DNA of 64,000 nucleotides from Pseudomonadota bacterium (GCA_021812385.1 JAKANO010000014.1:28754-92753); one strand, 5' to 3'; counted from the first letter of the stretch, positions 27,013 to 37,619 are shown. Notes: a model not told the origin generated them from the sequence alone. Translations and numbers: made by a program.

Positions 27013-27848
27013 TCGGAGAGTCCGCGGTGCCGCACCAGCACTTGGTAATCCGCGCGAAAGCGCTCCGCCAATTTCTCAACGAAATACACGGAACGATGCT
27101 GGCCGCCGGTGCAGCCGATCGCGACGGTGAGGTAAGAGCGGTTGTCGCGGATGAAGCAGGGTAGCCATTTTTCGATGAAGTAGCGGATATCCGCCAGCAT
27201 GCTGATGGCTTCGGGCTGGCCTTCGATGAAATCGATCACCGTTTGATCTTTGCCGGTAAAGGGGCGCAGCTTCGGATCATAGAAGGGGTTGGGCAGGCAA
27301 CGCACGTCAAACACATAATCGGCGTCGAGCGGCAGCCCATGTTTAAAACCGAATGATTCGAACAGCAGCGTGATGCGCGAGCGATCCAGGCTTAAAAAGT
27401 CTTTCACCCAGCCACGCAAATTATTGGGCGAGAGATCGCTGGTGTCCACCCGATGACCGATTTCAGAAATCCTGGCAAGGATTTCGCGTTCCATGTCGAT
27501 GCATTCGGACAAGGTGCGCACGCCATCCGAAATGGGGTGGCGGCGCCGCGTTTCGCTATAGCGCTTCACCAGGGTTTCGGTGTTGGCTTCCAGGTACATG
27601 GCGCGCACGTCGACGCCTTGGTGCTTGAGCGTGTTGATGTGTTGCGGCAGGTCGTTGAGGGTCTCGCCGCTGCGCGCATCGATGCTGACGGCGACTTGCG
27701 TTTGGCCTTCCTCTTGCAATAGCTCGATCAGTTGCGTCAGCATTTCCGCCGGCAAATTGTCGACGCAGTAATAGCCGTTGTCCTCGAGGACATTGAGCAC
27801 GATGCTCTTGCCTGAGCCGGAAAGCCCGGTGATGAGAATAACCTGCAT
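27009..27848 (-). CDS. rapZ: RNase adapter protein RapZ
   Basis: RapZ binds nucleotide and glucosamine-6-phosphate and guides RNase E to small RNAs in E. coli; in betaproteobacteria its role is less studied. The 279-residue product has the Walker [39 protein letters not shown] and the C-terminal [22 protein letters not shown]. It ends the rpoN-hpf-ptsN-hprK-rapZ cluster. Confidence 0.95.
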   Translation of the reverse strand: MQVILITGLSGSGKSIVLNVLEDNGYYCVDNLPAEMLTQLIELLQEEGQTQVAVSIDARSGETLNDLPQHINTLKHQGVDVRAMYLEANTETLVKRYSETRRRHPISDGVRTLSECIDMEREILARISEIGHRVDTSDLSPNNLRGWVKDFLSLDRSRITLLFESFGFKHGLPLDADYVFDVRCLPNPFYDPKLRPFTGKDQTVIDFIEGQPEAISMLADIRYFIEKWLPCFIRDNRSYLTVAIGCTGGQHRSVYFVEKLAERFRADYQVLVRHRGLSE

Positions 27849-27936
27849 ATCGGTCGCTGGCGGAAAAGGGATGATGCTTAGTTTACATGATGCGCGCTGT
27901 TTGCGTCTGGATCGGCGCCCGCCGGCCGGCGCAGCG

Positions 27937-28890
27937 CTACGATTTTTTTTCCTGATCCGCGTTTAAATATTCGGTGTGGCGTTCGATGAATTGCTGGCTG
28001 CTGCTGATGCCGCGCAAATGCAGAATATGGCTGCGCACCGCCACTTCCACCATGACCGCGAGGTTGCGCCCGGCCGCGACCGGGATGCGCACCTTGGGAA
28101 TGTTGATGTCCAGGATTTCTTGCGTATCGCGCTGCATTTGCAGCCGGTCATATTCGACCTTGGTGATGTCGGCGGGCTTTTCCAGGTGAATGATGAAGCG
28201 CAGCGTCTTTTTCGGTTTCACGGCCACTTCGCCGTACAAGGCGCGGATGTTGAGGATGCCGAGGCCGCGCACTTCGATAAAATCCTGCAACAGCGAGGGG
28301 CAGCGCCCTTCCAGCGTTTCCGGCGAGATTTCGTAAATCTCCACAATGTCGTCCGCGATCAGGCGATGGCCGCGCGTAATGAGTTCCAAGGCCAGCTCGC
28401 TTTTACCAATGGCGGAATCGCCGGTGATCAAGACGCCGATCCCCATGACTTCCATGAACACCCCGTGCAAGGTGGTGAATTCCGCCAGGGTCTTGGCCAG
28501 ATAGTGGGTGAGAATTTGCATCAGCCGCGGGCTGGGTTGGGGCGAGGTGAACAACGCAGTTTCGCTGCGGTTGGCAACGTCGATCAAGGCTTGCGGCACG
28601 ACTTCTCCATTGGCGACGATGACTGCGGCGAGTTCGGTGGAGTAGAGGTGGTCAATGGACTGCTGCAAATTTTCCGGGCTCAGGCCGCGCAAATAATCCA
28701 TTTCCGCGGCGCCCAGCACTTGCACGCGGTTGGGGTGGACAAAATTAAGATGGCCGATCAAGGCGAGCGAGGGCTTTTGCACCGTCTCGCTCGTGAGCAG
28801 TCTTGAACCGCCCGTGGCGCCGGCGATCCAGGACAGGTTGAGCTTTTGGCGCGTGTCCTCAAACAGGCGTTGTACGGTGGTCTGCGTCAT
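27937..28890 (-). CDS. hprK: HPr kinase/phosphorylase
   Basis: HprK phosphorylates Ser46 of HPr-like proteins and removes the phosphate. The 317-residue product has the N-terminal domain, the Walker [25 protein letters not shown], and the C-terminal K3-type region ...[17 protein letters not shown]. It overlaps the end of ptsN by 32 bases. In betaproteobacteria it belongs to a regulatory nitrogen-type phosphotransferase system rather than sugar uptake. Its paralogue at 11594-12502 lacks these outer parts. Confidence 0.95.
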   Translation of the reverse strand: MTQTTVQRLFEDTRQKLNLSWIAGATGGSRLLTSETVQKPSLALIGHLNFVHPNRVQVLGAAEMDYLRGLSPENLQQSIDHLYSTELAAVIVANGEVVPQALIDVANRSETALFTSPQPSPRLMQILTHYLAKTLAEFTTLHGVFMEVMGIGVLITGDSAIGKSELALELITRGHRLIADDIVEIYEISPETLEGRCPSLLQDFIEVRGLGILNIRALYGEVAVKPKKTLRFIIHLEKPADITKVEYDRLQMQRDTQEILDINIPKVRIPVAAGRNLAVMVEVAVRSHILHLRGISSSQQFIERHTEYLNADQEKKS

Positions 28891-29338
28891 GTTGGCCGCT
28901 TAAGAGTTGAAGAATTTGTTGCGCATCGCTGGCTTGCAGCAAACGTTCGCGCAGCGTGCGGTCGCTGAATAGTTGCGCCAGCTCGGAGAGGATTTGTAAA
29001 TGCAAGTCGGTTGCCTGCACCGGCACCAGCAATACAAACAACAAGCGCACCGGTTCATTGTCCGGCGCGCCGAAGGGTACGGCGTCGCGCGTGCGCACGA
29101 AAACGCCCGCGGCTTGCTTGAGTTGCTTGATGCGCCCATGCGGAATCGCCACGCCTTGGCCCAATCCGGTGGAGCCGAGTTTTTCGCGGTCGATCAAGCT
29201 TTTCGCGATGACTTTCGGGCTTAGATCGATCGATGAAGCAAGGCGCTCGGCGATTTCTTCAAACAGCATGTCCTTGCTGCTCGCGCCGAGGTCGAGCAGG
29301 ACATATTCTGGTTTCAGGAGGGAAGGAATCAAGCGCAT
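28859..29338 (-). CDS. ptsN: PTS IIA-like nitrogen regulatory protein
   Basis: EIIA-Ntr takes a phosphate from NPr/HPr and regulates potassium and nitrogen processes. The 159-residue product has the phosphorylated His in GVAIPHGRIKQL. The start at 29338 gives the usual MRLIPSLLKPEYVLLDL; a start at 29395 would add 19 unrelated residues. It lies between hpf and hprK. Confidence 0.94.
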   Translation of the reverse strand: MRLIPSLLKPEYVLLDLGASSKDMLFEEIAERLASSIDLSPKVIAKSLIDREKLGSTGLGQGVAIPHGRIKQLKQAAGVFVRTRDAVPFGAPDNEPVRLLFVLLVPVQATDLHLQILSELAQLFSDRTLRERLLQASDAQQILQLLSGQHDADHRTTPV

Positions 29339-29391
29339 GGAAGTAGGGAGCCGCCACTCCGGAGCGCCTGACGCGGCGCTCCTGGGGCAAA

Positions 29392-29715
29392 TCAATCAGC
29401 GGCTTCTTGATGTTTCAAGGCATCGCGGCCGTGGGCGCCGTTTTTTTCCTTGTGTTTCAGCACCAGCCGGTCGAGCTTGTCGGCCAGGGAATCGATGGCG
29501 GCATACATGTCGTTATCGCTGGCTTCGGCAAAAATATCCTTGCCGCTGACATGAATATTGGCCTCGACTTTCTGCACCAATTTTTCCACCGCCAGGATCA
29601 CGTTGACATCGATCACGTGATCGAAATGGCGCGTGACGCGTTCCAGCTTGGCGCTGACGTAGTCGCGAATCGCGGGGGTGACTTCTAAGTGGTGGCCGGT
29701 AATATTGAGGTTCAT
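29392..29715 (-). CDS. hpf: Ribosome hibernation promoting factor, short form
   Basis: The 107-residue product matches short HPF/YfiA-type proteins that dimerise 70S ribosomes in stationary phase: MNLNITGHHLEVTPAIRDYV, VSGKDIFAEASDNDMYAAIDSLADKLDRLVLKHKEK. It follows rpoN by 14 bases and has a GGAGT site. The neighbourhood (rpoN, ptsN) is standard. Confidence 0.94.
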   Translation of the reverse strand: MNLNITGHHLEVTPAIRDYVSAKLERVTRHFDHVIDVNVILAVEKLVQKVEANIHVSGKDIFAEASDNDMYAAIDSLADKLDRLVLKHKEKNGAHGRDALKHQEAAD

Positions 29716-29729
29716 GCTGGGACTCCTTG

Positions 29730-31172
29730 TCAGAGGGACTTACGAAGATTAGCCGGGGGAATTTGTAAGGCTTCCCGGTATTTGGCAATGGTGCGGCGCG
29801 CGACAATGATGCCTTGTTGCGACAAAATGTCCGCGATCTGGCTGTCCGACAGCGGACGCTTGGTGCTTTCCGCTGCGACGAGCTGTTTGATGAGCGCGCG
29901 AATCGCGGTGGCGGAGCAGGCGCCGCCGGTATCGGTGGCTACGTGGCTGCCGAAAAAATATTTCAATTCGAAAATGCCGCGCGGGGTGAGCATGTATTTG
30001 TGCGTCGTCACGCGCGAAACGGTGGATTCGTGCAGGTTGACCTCGTCGGCGATTTCGCGCAAGACCAAGGGCCGCATCGCGACTTCGCCATGCTCGAAGA
30101 AGTGCCGTTGGCGCTCGACGATGGCCTGCGATACGCGCAAGATGGTGTCGAAGCGTTGCTGGACATTCTTGATGAGCCAGCGCGCTTCTTGCAATTGCGC
30201 GGAAAGGTCTTTGTTCGAGGCGTCGCGGTTGCGGCGCAAAATATCGGCATAGACGCGATTGATGCGCAGCCGCGGCATGGCATCCGTGTTGAGCTGCACG
30301 ACCCACTGCCCTTTGACTTTGCGCACTTCAACATCGTGCACGATGTAGCGCGTATCGTTGGTCGCATATTCGGCGCCGGGGCGCGGATTCAGTCCGGTGA
30401 TCAAGTCGCGCACTACGCGCATTTGCTCATCGCTGCAGTGCAGCAGTTTTTTGAGTTTGGCGAAATCGCGCGCGCCCAATATTTCCAGGTGATGCTGCGC
30501 CGTTTCCAGCGCGGCGGCGCGGCCGGGCGTGTCTGCCGGCAATGCTTGTAATTGCAGGGTGAGGCATTCCGCGAGCGAGCGCGCGCCGACGCCGATCGGG
30601 TCCATGTGCTGGATGTGCTTGAGCGCGGTATCCAGTTCCACCGGATCGACTTCCAGTTCCAACGGCAGCATCCCCGCCAGTTCGCCCAAATCTTGTTGCA
30701 GGTAGCCGAAGTCGTCCAGCGCATCGATCAACAGCATGGTCATGGTTTTGTCGCGCTCGCTGAGCGGGAGCAGGTTGAGTTGCCACTGCAAGTGTTCGCG
30801 CAAGGTTTCCGTGCAAGCCGCGCCTTGCTGCCCATCGTCCTCCTCGTCATCGCCCTGCGCGTAGGAACCGGGGGCTTCGTCCCACAGGCTGTCGCTTTGT
30901 TCCGCGCTCTCGGGCGGCGTGGTTTCGGGTTCGGGGGCGGCGACAGGGGCTTCCGCAGTTTCGGCGGCAGGGGTTTCGCTGTCAAAATAAGGGTCGGTAT
31001 TGGCTTCTTCGCTACCCGGCTCGACGCGCTCCAGCAGCGGATTGTCTTGCAGCAGGGTTTCGAGTTCTTGATTCAGTTCAAGCGTGGAGAGTTGCAACAG
31101 GCGAATCGATTGCTGCAACTGCGGCGTGAGGGTCAGTTGCTGGGAAACTCTGAGCTGTAAGCTATGCTTCAT
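29730..31172 (-). CDS. rpoN: RNA polymerase sigma-54 factor
   Basis: The 480-residue product has the Gln/Leu-rich activator-interacting N-terminus (LRVSQQLTLTPQLQQSIRLLQLSTLELNQEL), an acidic linker, and the core-binding region. The DNA-binding helix-turn-helix is followed by the RpoN box ARRTIAKYRE near residues 458-467. Sigma-54 recognises -24/-12 promoters and needs enhancer-binding activators. The position after lptB is the typical proteobacterial arrangement. Confidence 0.97.
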   Translation of the reverse strand: MKHSLQLRVSQQLTLTPQLQQSIRLLQLSTLELNQELETLLQDNPLLERVEPGSEEANTDPYFDSETPAAETAEAPVAAPEPETTPPESAEQSDSLWDEAPGSYAQGDDEEDDGQQGAACTETLREHLQWQLNLLPLSERDKTMTMLLIDALDDFGYLQQDLGELAGMLPLELEVDPVELDTALKHIQHMDPIGVGARSLAECLTLQLQALPADTPGRAAALETAQHHLEILGARDFAKLKKLLHCSDEQMRVVRDLITGLNPRPGAEYATNDTRYIVHDVEVRKVKGQWVVQLNTDAMPRLRINRVYADILRRNRDASNKDLSAQLQEARWLIKNVQQRFDTILRVSQAIVERQRHFFEHGEVAMRPLVLREIADEVNLHESTVSRVTTHKYMLTPRGIFELKYFFGSHVATDTGGACSATAIRALIKQLVAAESTKRPLSDSQIADILSQQGIIVARRTIAKYREALQIPPANLRKSL

Positions 31173-31213
31173 TCGTTATGGTGTTCTGGCCGGAAGCGCA
31201 ACGGCGCAATGGG

Positions 31214-31936
31214 CTACAGGCGAAAATGCTCGCCTAAATAAACTTTCCTGACATTTTCATTATAAACAATTTCATCCGGTTTGCCGCTGGCCAGTACCAA
31301 GCCCTCGTTGATAATGTAGGCCCGGTCGCAAATCCCCAGCGTTTCCCTTACGTTGTGGTCGGTGATCAAAATTCCAATACCGCGTGCGGAGAGGAAACGA
31401 ATGATTTTCTGAATATCCAGCACGGCAATCGGGTCCACGCCGGCAAACGGCTCGTCCAGCAGAATGAAGCGCGGCTTGGTGGCCAAGGCGCGCGCGATTT
31501 CGACGCGCCGCCGTTCTCCGCCGGACAGGCTCAAGGCTTGGGCATCGCGCAAATGCTCGATATTCAGGTCGTGCAGCAACTCATCCAGGCGCTGTGCAAT
31601 TTCATCCTGCGGGATGGGCTGTAGTTCAAGAATGGCCTGAATATTCTCGGTGACGGTCAATTTACGGAAGATCGAGGCTTCTTGCGGCAGATAACTCAAG
31701 CCCATCAGCGCGCGGCGGTGAATCGGGAGCACGCTCAGATCCTCGCCGTCCAACAAGATTCTTCCGCTGTCCATGGAGGTCAGCCCGACCATCATATAAA
31801 AGCTGGTGGTTTTGCCCGCCCCGTTGGGGCCCAGCAGGCCGACCACGTCGCCGCTGCTCACCGCGAGGGAAACGTCTTTGACGACAACCCGCGACTTGTA
31901 ATGCTTGCGCAGGTTGTGAACTTCTAATGTGCTCAT
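31214..31936 (-). CDS. lptB: LPS export ABC transporter ATP-binding protein
   Basis: LptB powers extraction of lipopolysaccharide from the inner membrane with LptFGC. The 240-residue product has Walker [17 protein letters not shown], the ABC signature [15 protein letters not shown] and Walker [15 protein letters not shown]. It is between lptA and rpoN. LptF and LptG are not in the window. Confidence 0.96.
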   Translation of the reverse strand: MSTLEVHNLRKHYKSRVVVKDVSLAVSSGDVVGLLGPNGAGKTTSFYMMVGLTSMDSGRILLDGEDLSVLPIHRRALMGLSYLPQEASIFRKLTVTENIQAILELQPIPQDEIAQRLDELLHDLNIEHLRDAQALSLSGGERRRVEIARALATKPRFILLDEPFAGVDPIAVLDIQKIIRFLSARGIGILITDHNVRETLGICDRAYIINEGLVLASGKPDEIVYNENVRKVYLGEHFRL

Positions 31937-31964
31937 AAATGGCTTGGCGTTTGCAGTGGTGGGC

Positions 31965-32555
31965 TTAATTCGGGGCGTTCACGCCCGCGCTGGGCTTTAA
32001 CGGCAAGCCGTCGTCGGATTTTGGCGCGGGTGTGCGCTTGGGTTGAATCACCGCACGCACGCGACCTTTCGGGTTGTATTCGCTGGCGGCCTCTTTGCCG
32101 CCGAGAACGCGATAGGACTCGGTTTGACCATCATAGGTGATGGTGTTGCCGTGCACCTCGTCTTGGCCGCGCTTGATGCGCGCCTGGGTATGCATTTCTA
32201 CTTTGTCGCGCTTGGCGTCATAGACGATGCGCTGCGCCCAGCCCTCGATGAGTTCATCCGTTCCATCGGCTTTTTGCTTGAAATAGGCGGGATTGCCGCT
32301 GGCGGTGCTTTTGGATAAACCGTTGTCGTCTTGCTCCACCACCAGTTTGTCGGCCGTGATCATGAGCGTGCCTTGGGTTAGCCGCACATTGCCCTGATAC
32401 ACGCTGACTTTGCTGAGATCGTTGATATCCACGGTATCGGATTCCAAGTTCACCGGTTTGTCGCGGTCGGCGCGTTCTGCCAGCGCAGGTAAGGTAATGG
32501 CGAGCAGGAATGCGCCGCAAAACAGAGCAAGACGGTTAACGTGGGGGAGGGGCAT
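31965..32555 (-). CDS. lptA: LPS transport periplasmic protein LptA
   Basis: LptA forms the periplasmic beta-jellyroll bridge for LPS. The 196-residue product has a signal peptide (to about residue 26, ALAERA) and the OstA-like core [42 protein letters not shown]. It overlaps lptC by 20 bases and has a Pro-rich, lineage-variable C-terminus. Confidence 0.92.
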   Translation of the reverse strand: MPLPHVNRLALFCGAFLLAITLPALAERADRDKPVNLESDTVDINDLSKVSVYQGNVRLTQGTLMITADKLVVEQDDNGLSKSTASGNPAYFKQKADGTDELIEGWAQRIVYDAKRDKVEMHTQARIKRGQDEVHGNTITYDGQTESYRVLGGKEAASEYNPKGRVRAVIQPKRTPAPKSDDGLPLKPSAGVNAPN

Positions 32556-33111
32556 AGCGGGCCTTTACGCGCGAAAGTAATTTAAATTCATGTTTATCTT
32601 TGTCCAATTTTAAGCCAACTGCGGTGATATGGGTATGCGCATCTTGAATAACCAGCGGTTTATCGGTTTCGGCGAAATCTTTCTCGGGAATGATGTGTAA
32701 ATAACTGGTGTTTAAGGTTAATTCCGAGTCCTTGCCATGCGCCTCGCGCACGATCCGCACATTGTCGTAAAAATAAGCATGCTCGCCATCCTCGGTGACG
32801 GTGCCGCGCTGTGCGTACATATGATAGGGCGCGGCATTCGGGTTGAAACCGATGAAATGCGGGCGTACCAGCACGGTCGTGAGGTCATCGGGGAAATGCG
32901 TCATTTTAACCGCGGCCAGAGTGAAATGCGGTTGGCCGCTTAAATCGAGCTTGATGGCGTTGAAGTTTTCCACGATGTAATCGGGCTCATGCCGCGTGCT
33001 GCCATCCAGTTTCGGCCCAGCGGGTTGTACGACACGATCCAGCCACAGGGTGAGTCCGGCGAATAACACCAAAAAAGCCAACGTTGCCCAGGCGGGCAAA
33101 TTTTTGCTCAT
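32536..33111 (-). CDS. lptC: LPS export system protein LptC
   Basis: LptC passes LPS from LptBFG to LptA. The 191-residue product has one N-terminal membrane helix (LPAWATLAFLVLFAGLTLWLD) and a periplasmic jellyroll with HEPDYIVENFNAIKLDLSGQPHFTLAA. It overlaps kdsC by 4 bases and lptA by 20. Confidence 0.9.
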   Translation of the reverse strand: MSKNLPAWATLAFLVLFAGLTLWLDRVVQPAGPKLDGSTRHEPDYIVENFNAIKLDLSGQPHFTLAAVKMTHFPDDLTTVLVRPHFIGFNPNAAPYHMYAQRGTVTEDGEHAYFYDNVRIVREAHGKDSELTLNTSYLHIIPEKDFAETDKPLVIQDAHTHITAVGLKLDKDKHEFKLLSRVKARYAPPPR

Positions 33112-33668
33112 TTCAGGTAGGGCGCAAGCTGGGTATCCAGCGTGCCTTGCGCGCGCATGATGAGTTCGCTCACTTCACGCGCCGCGCCCTTGCCGCCGGG
33201 CAGGCGGGTGACATAGTGGGCGTATTGTTTGACGCGCTCCAGCGCGCCGGGCACGGTAATGGATAATCCGCTACGGCGCATCATCGGCAAATCGACTACG
33301 TCGTCCCCCATCGCAGCCACTTGTTCGGTGCTGTAGCCGAGGCGCTTGGTTAATTCCAAGAAAGCATCCAGCTTGTCTTCCACGCCCTGATATAGATGCT
33401 CGATGTTGAGGTTTTTGACGCGGTGGTGCATCAGTTGCGAGTGGCGGCCGGTGATGATGGCAAGCTCGACGCCGCTGCGCTTCAGCATCTTGATGCCGTG
33501 GCCATCGAGCGCAAAAAACGCTTTGATTTCCTGGCCATCGTCGCTCAAATACAAAGAGCCATCGGTCAGTACGCCGTCCACATCGAACACGACGAGTTTG
33601 ATTTTGGACGCGCGTGCGGTGATTTCTTGGTCGGTGAGTGGGGTGGTCAGCGGAGGAAAAGGGATCAC
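33108..33668 (-). CDS. kdsC: 3-deoxy-D-manno-octulosonate 8-phosphate phosphatase
   Basis: KdsC is a HAD phosphatase releasing Kdo from Kdo-8-phosphate for lipid A-core synthesis. The 186-residue product has the HAD motif I VVFDVDGVLTDGSLYL, GRHSQLMHHRVKNL and MGDDVVDLPMMRRSGLS. It is coupled to lptC by a 4-base overlap and follows kdsD by 20 bases. Confidence 0.95.
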   Translation of the reverse strand: MIPFPPLTTPLTDQEITARASKIKLVVFDVDGVLTDGSLYLSDDGQEIKAFFALDGHGIKMLKRSGVELAIITGRHSQLMHHRVKNLNIEHLYQGVEDKLDAFLELTKRLGYSTEQVAAMGDDVVDLPMMRRSGLSITVPGALERVKQYAHYVTRLPGGKGAAREVSELIMRAQGTLDTQLAPYLK

Positions 33669-33688
33669 GAGAGACTTTCTTAAGAACG

Positions 33689-34690
33689 TTAAACGATACC
33701 GGCGCGCATTAAATCGTGCATGCTGATCGCGCCCAGTAAATGGTTGTCGTCATCCAGCACGAGCAGCGCGTAAACCTTGGTTTCTTGCATGAGCTTAACC
33801 GCTTCCACCGCCAGCTTATTGGCCGTGATATAGCGCGGATTGCGCGTCATGACTTGATGCACCGGGGTGGCGCGAATATCCAGGCCTTGGTCCAAACCGC
33901 GCCGCAAATCGCCGTCGGTATACACGCCCGTGACTTGGCCTTGCGCATCCAGCACCGCCGTCATGCCCATGCCTTTGCGCGAGATTTCTAAAATCGCTTC
34001 GCTCACCAGCGCGCCCTCCGTGACGTGCGGCAGCGCTTCGCCTTGACGCATCACGTCGGCGACATGCACCAAGAGGCGCTTGCCGAGCGCGCCGCCGGGA
34101 TGCGAGCGGGCGAAATCGTCGGCGCCGAAGCCGCGCGAATCGAGCAAGGCGATGGCCAGCGCGTCGCCTAAAGCCAGGGTCGCCGTGGTGCTGGCGGTGG
34201 GCGCGAGATTGTGCGGGCAGGCTTCTTTTTCCACGCTGACATCGAGATGCACATCGGCTTCGCGCGCCAGGCTGGAGCTCGGGTTGCCGGTGAGCGAGAT
34301 CAACTTTGCGCCGGTGCGTTTCAGGATCGGCACGATGGTCAACAACTCCGCGCTTTCGCCGGAGTAGGACAGCGCAATTACGACATCATCAGCAGTAATC
34401 ATGCCCAGGTCGCCGTGGCTGGCCTCGGCCGGATGCACGAAAAATGCCGGCGTGCCGGTGCTGGCCATGGTGGAAGCGATTTTGCGCGCGATGTGGCCGG
34501 ACTTGCCCATGCCGCTGACGACGATGCGGCCTTTGCAATCCAGGATCACTTGCACCGCCGCGAGAAAATCGCGATCGATGCGCGCCACCAGTGCCTGCAC
34601 GGCGGCGGCCTCGATGCGCAGCACCTCGCGCGCCAAGTCGAGCGCCTTGCCGGTGAGGGACGGGGATAAGGGGGAAGCTTGAGCAGTCAT
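33689..34690 (-). CDS. kdsD: Arabinose-5-phosphate isomerase
   Basis: KdsD converts ribulose-5-phosphate to arabinose-5-phosphate, the first Kdo precursor. The 333-residue product has an SIS domain (VVSGMGKSGHIARKIASTMASTGTPAFFVHPAEASHGDLGMI, GDALAIALLDSRGFGADDFARSHPGGALGKRLL) and two CBS domains at the C-terminus. I chose ATG 34690 over a TTG at 34708. It heads the leftward kds-lpt-rpoN cluster. Confidence 0.95.
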   Translation of the reverse strand: MTAQASPLSPSLTGKALDLAREVLRIEAAAVQALVARIDRDFLAAVQVILDCKGRIVVSGMGKSGHIARKIASTMASTGTPAFFVHPAEASHGDLGMITADDVVIALSYSGESAELLTIVPILKRTGAKLISLTGNPSSSLAREADVHLDVSVEKEACPHNLAPTASTTATLALGDALAIALLDSRGFGADDFARSHPGGALGKRLLVHVADVMRQGEALPHVTEGALVSEAILEISRKGMGMTAVLDAQGQVTGVYTDGDLRRGLDQGLDIRATPVHQVMTRNPRYITANKLAVEAVKLMQETKVYALLVLDDDNHLLGAISMHDLMRAGIV

Positions 34691-34793
34691 AGCCGTGCAG
34701 TATAGCAAGAAGCGCTGTTCCAGGCCTCCCCTGGCGCAGCGTTGCGTGGCGCACGCATTGGCAGCTTGAGATCAATCCCGCATACTCGTGGCT

Positions 34794-36764
34794 ATGAATG
34801 CTTTGGCGTCCGTGTTGGTTTTGCTCGGTAGTGCGGTGGTGGTGGTGGCGCTGTTTCGCGTGCTGCGCCTGCCGCCCTTGCTCGCCTATATCTTCGTCGG
34901 CGTGAGCATCGGACCGCATGGCCAAGGCTGGATACCGGCCAGCACGCAAGCCCACGCCTTGGCGGAATTCGGCGTGGTGTTTTTGATGTTCACCATCGGC
35001 CTCGAATTTAGCCTGGGGCAATTGAAGGCTATGCAGCGCTTGGTGCTCGGCCTGGGCGGCGCGCAAGTGGTGTTGACCACGCTGGTGATTTTGGGGATGT
35101 GCTTGTCTTGGGGTATGGATTGGCGCGTCGGGCTGGCGCTGGGCGGCGTGATCAGCATGTCTTCCACCGCCATCGTGAGCAAGCTGTTGGCCGAGCGCGT
35201 GGAGTTGCACTCGGCGCATGGCCGTCAAACCATGGGCATCTTGCTGTTTCAAGACTTGGCCGTGGTGCCGTTTTTGGTGCTGATCCCGGCCTTGGCCAAA
35301 GGCGGCGATGGCTTATTGACCGAACTGGGCTTGGCCGCGCTCAAGGCCACGGTCGCCTTGGCGTTGATCCTGTTTTTCGGACAAAAGCTGATGCGGCCTT
35401 GGTTTCACGCCATCGCTCGCCACAAACTCAGCGAGCTATTCATGCTCAATGTATTGCTGATTACGCTCGGCTTGGCTTATCTCACGCAGTTGGCGGATCT
35501 CTCGCTGGCGCTGGGCGCGTTTTTGGCGGGTGTGCTGATTTCCGAGACCGAATACCGCTATCAAGTCGAAGCGGACATGAAGCCATTCCGCGACGTGCTG
35601 CTGGGATTGTTTTTCATCACCATCGGCATGCAGCTCGATCTCGGCATGTTGGTGCTGTATCCCGGCTGGGTGGCGCTGGTGTTGCTGGGCTTATTGTTGG
35701 GCAAGCTGGCGGCGATTTTTTTATTGGCGCGCGCCTTCGGCAGCAGTGCCGGCGATGCCTTGCGCACCGGCTTGACGCTGGCGCAAGCCGGCGAGTTCGG
35801 CTTTGTGCTGCTGGCCGAAGCGGGCAAAATCCCCACCTTGCAATCCTCGGCGATGCAAATTGTGCTCGGCGCCATGCTGCTGTCCATGGTGCTGGCGCCG
35901 CTGCTCATCCACTTCCGCGAAGCTCTCGTCAAAAAATTGATTGCCGGCGAATGGCTGAGCCAGGCCGCCAAGCTGCATGAAATCGCCGTCAAAACCTTCA
36001 GCGTGCAGGGGCATGTGATCGTGTGCGGCTATGGCCGCAGCGGGCAGAACTTGGCGCGCTTCCTGGAACTCGAACACATCCCCATGATCGCGCTCGATCT
36101 CGATCCGGCGCGCGTCAAACTCGCGGCGGCGGCGGGCGAGAGCGTGGTGTATGGCGATGCCGCGCGCAGCGAAGTGCTGCAAGCAGCGGGCATTTCACGC
36201 GCCCGCGCCGTGGTGGTGACCTATGCCGATGTGCCCTCGGCGATGCGCGTCATCGGCGCGGTACAGGAAATCAATCCGCAACTGCCGGTGATCGTGCGCA
36301 CGGTGGACGATGCCGAACTGGACAAGCTGCTCAAAGCCGGCGCAACCGAAGTGGTGCCGGAAGTATTGGAAGGCAGCCTCATGCTCGCCTCGCATGCCTT
36401 GATCCTGCTCGGCGTGCCCTTGGCGCGCGTGCTGCGTTCGGTGCGCGAAGTGCGGGAGAATCGCTATCGCTTGCTGAAAGGTTTTTTCCACGGCGCAACC
36501 GACGAACCGGAAGAAGCCTTGTCCGATCACGTCGAGCCGCGCTTATATACCGTCACGCTTAGCCAAGGCGCTGCTGCGCTGGGGAAAACCTTGGCTGATT
36601 TGAGCTTGGCGGATTTGGGCGTATCGGTTTCGGCGGTGCGCCGGCACAATATTCGCGGTGTCGATCCGCAGCCGGATACGCGCTTGGAACAAGGGGATGC
36701 TGTGGTGCTGCTCGGCCGGCCGGCGGCTTTAGCCGCGGCCGAGCTGCGGTTACGAGGGGATTAG
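34794..36764 (+). CDS. CPA2 cation:proton antiporter, KefB/KefC-like
   Basis: The roughly 656-residue product has about 12 membrane helices of the Na+/H+ exchanger fold in residues 1-385. An NAD-binding TrkA-N domain follows (VIVCGYGRSGQNLARFLELEHIPMIALDLDP) and a TrkA-C domain at the end. This is the layout of KefB/KefC-type potassium efflux antiporters. A KefF/KefG subunit is not adjacent. ATG 34794 and GTG 34788 are both possible starts. Its last 4 bases overlap the convergent prepilin-like gene. Confidence 0.9.
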   Translation: MNALASVLVLLGSAVVVVALFRVLRLPPLLAYIFVGVSIGPHGQGWIPASTQAHALAEFGVVFLMFTIGLEFSLGQLKAMQRLVLGLGGAQVVLTTLVILGMCLSWGMDWRVGLALGGVISMSSTAIVSKLLAERVELHSAHGRQTMGILLFQDLAVVPFLVLIPALAKGGDGLLTELGLAALKATVALALILFFGQKLMRPWFHAIARHKLSELFMLNVLLITLGLAYLTQLADLSLALGAFLAGVLISETEYRYQVEADMKPFRDVLLGLFFITIGMQLDLGMLVLYPGWVALVLLGLLLGKLAAIFLLARAFGSSAGDALRTGLTLAQAGEFGFVLLAEAGKIPTLQSSAMQIVLGAMLLSMVLAPLLIHFREALVKKLIAGEWLSQAAKLHEIAVKTFSVQGHVIVCGYGRSGQNLARFLELEHIPMIALDLDPARVKLAAAAGESVVYGDAARSEVLQAAGISRARAVVVTYADVPSAMRVIGAVQEINPQLPVIVRTVDDAELDKLLKAGATEVVPEVLEGSLMLASHALILLGVPLARVLRSVREVRENRYRLLKGFFHGATDEPEEALSDHVEPRLYTVTLSQGAAALGKTLADLSLADLGVSVSAVRRHNIRGVDPQPDTRLEQGDAVVLLGRPAALAAAELRLRGD

Positions 36765-37456
36765 AACAGCGAGGCGCCGCCGCACACGGTAGCGCCGCTG
36801 GCGATGGACCAAGTGTCTGGTGCTGGTGCGGTTCCAGCCACAATACAGCTTGCGGCTGTTACAGAGCCATAAGTAGAAAAACGAAACGCCCCTGAACTCG
36901 GGTAGCCATCATCAAGTTTGCGGTCGACTTCCGCCAATATGCTTGCAGGGATATTTATGCCGGTCTTGATATTATGAACACTACTTGGCGATCCTGAAGG
37001 ATCGGAGTAAGTGCTGTCATAGATAATCTGCATCGGTCCGCCAAATGGATTGACGGGAGAATTGTTAGCATTTTCCGTTGTGCCGCTACCGCTGTAGCTG
37101 CCAGTGATGAAGTTTGCTTTGGATAGGTGGTACCACGCGCAGATATTTTCCGACGAAGCCGAACCAGTGAAAGTGGTGTTTTTAATCAGGCTATCGCCAT
37201 TGCCACCACAAGTGGTGCCTGCTCCAGGGATATTCTGGTTGGCAAGGGTGGGAGAATAGTCGCCGGGAATCCCGCGATAGCGATCCTGGAACCCGAAAAA
37301 CGCCGCCTTAATGCCATCCTGTTGCGCGATGACATTGCGCACCCGCGCATTCTGAATCAGTTCTTGTCCCTTCAGCACGCCGCCCAGCAACAGGCCAATA
37401 ATCACCAGCACAATCGCGATTTCGATCAGGGTAAAACCTTGTTGCTGTTTGCGCAT
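36761..37456 (-). CDS. Prepilin-type pseudopilin-like protein
   Basis: The 231-residue product has a short leader and the prepilin cleavage site QQQG/FTLIEIAIVLVIIGLLLGGVL, the N-terminal helix of type IV pilins and type II secretion pseudopilins. The rest is a globular domain with five Cys, e.g. NPFGGPMQIIYDSTYSD. No pilin assembly genes are adjacent. A second prepilin-like gene is at 41290-42015. It shares its stop region with kefB-like on the other strand (4-base overlap). Confidence 0.85.
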   Translation of the reverse strand: MRKQQQGFTLIEIAIVLVIIGLLLGGVLKGQELIQNARVRNVIAQQDGIKAAFFGFQDRYRGIPGDYSPTLANQNIPGAGTTCGGNGDSLIKNTTFTGSASSENICAWYHLSKANFITGSYSGSGTTENANNSPVNPFGGPMQIIYDSTYSDPSGSPSSVHNIKTGINIPASILAEVDRKLDDGYPSSGAFRFSTYGSVTAASCIVAGTAPAPDTWSIASGATVCGGASLF

Positions 37457-37619
37457 TTCTCTGCCCTTTTGTTTTATGGGGTTATAGTCGAGTAAATTTA
37501 AGCAAAACTGATGCCATTAATACCTGCAAACAGGTAGACAATTATTCGTATATATATCAATAACTAAGTGGTTTTATTTGCGAGATAAAAAATGCGGCTA
37601 AGGAGTCGATGATGAGATG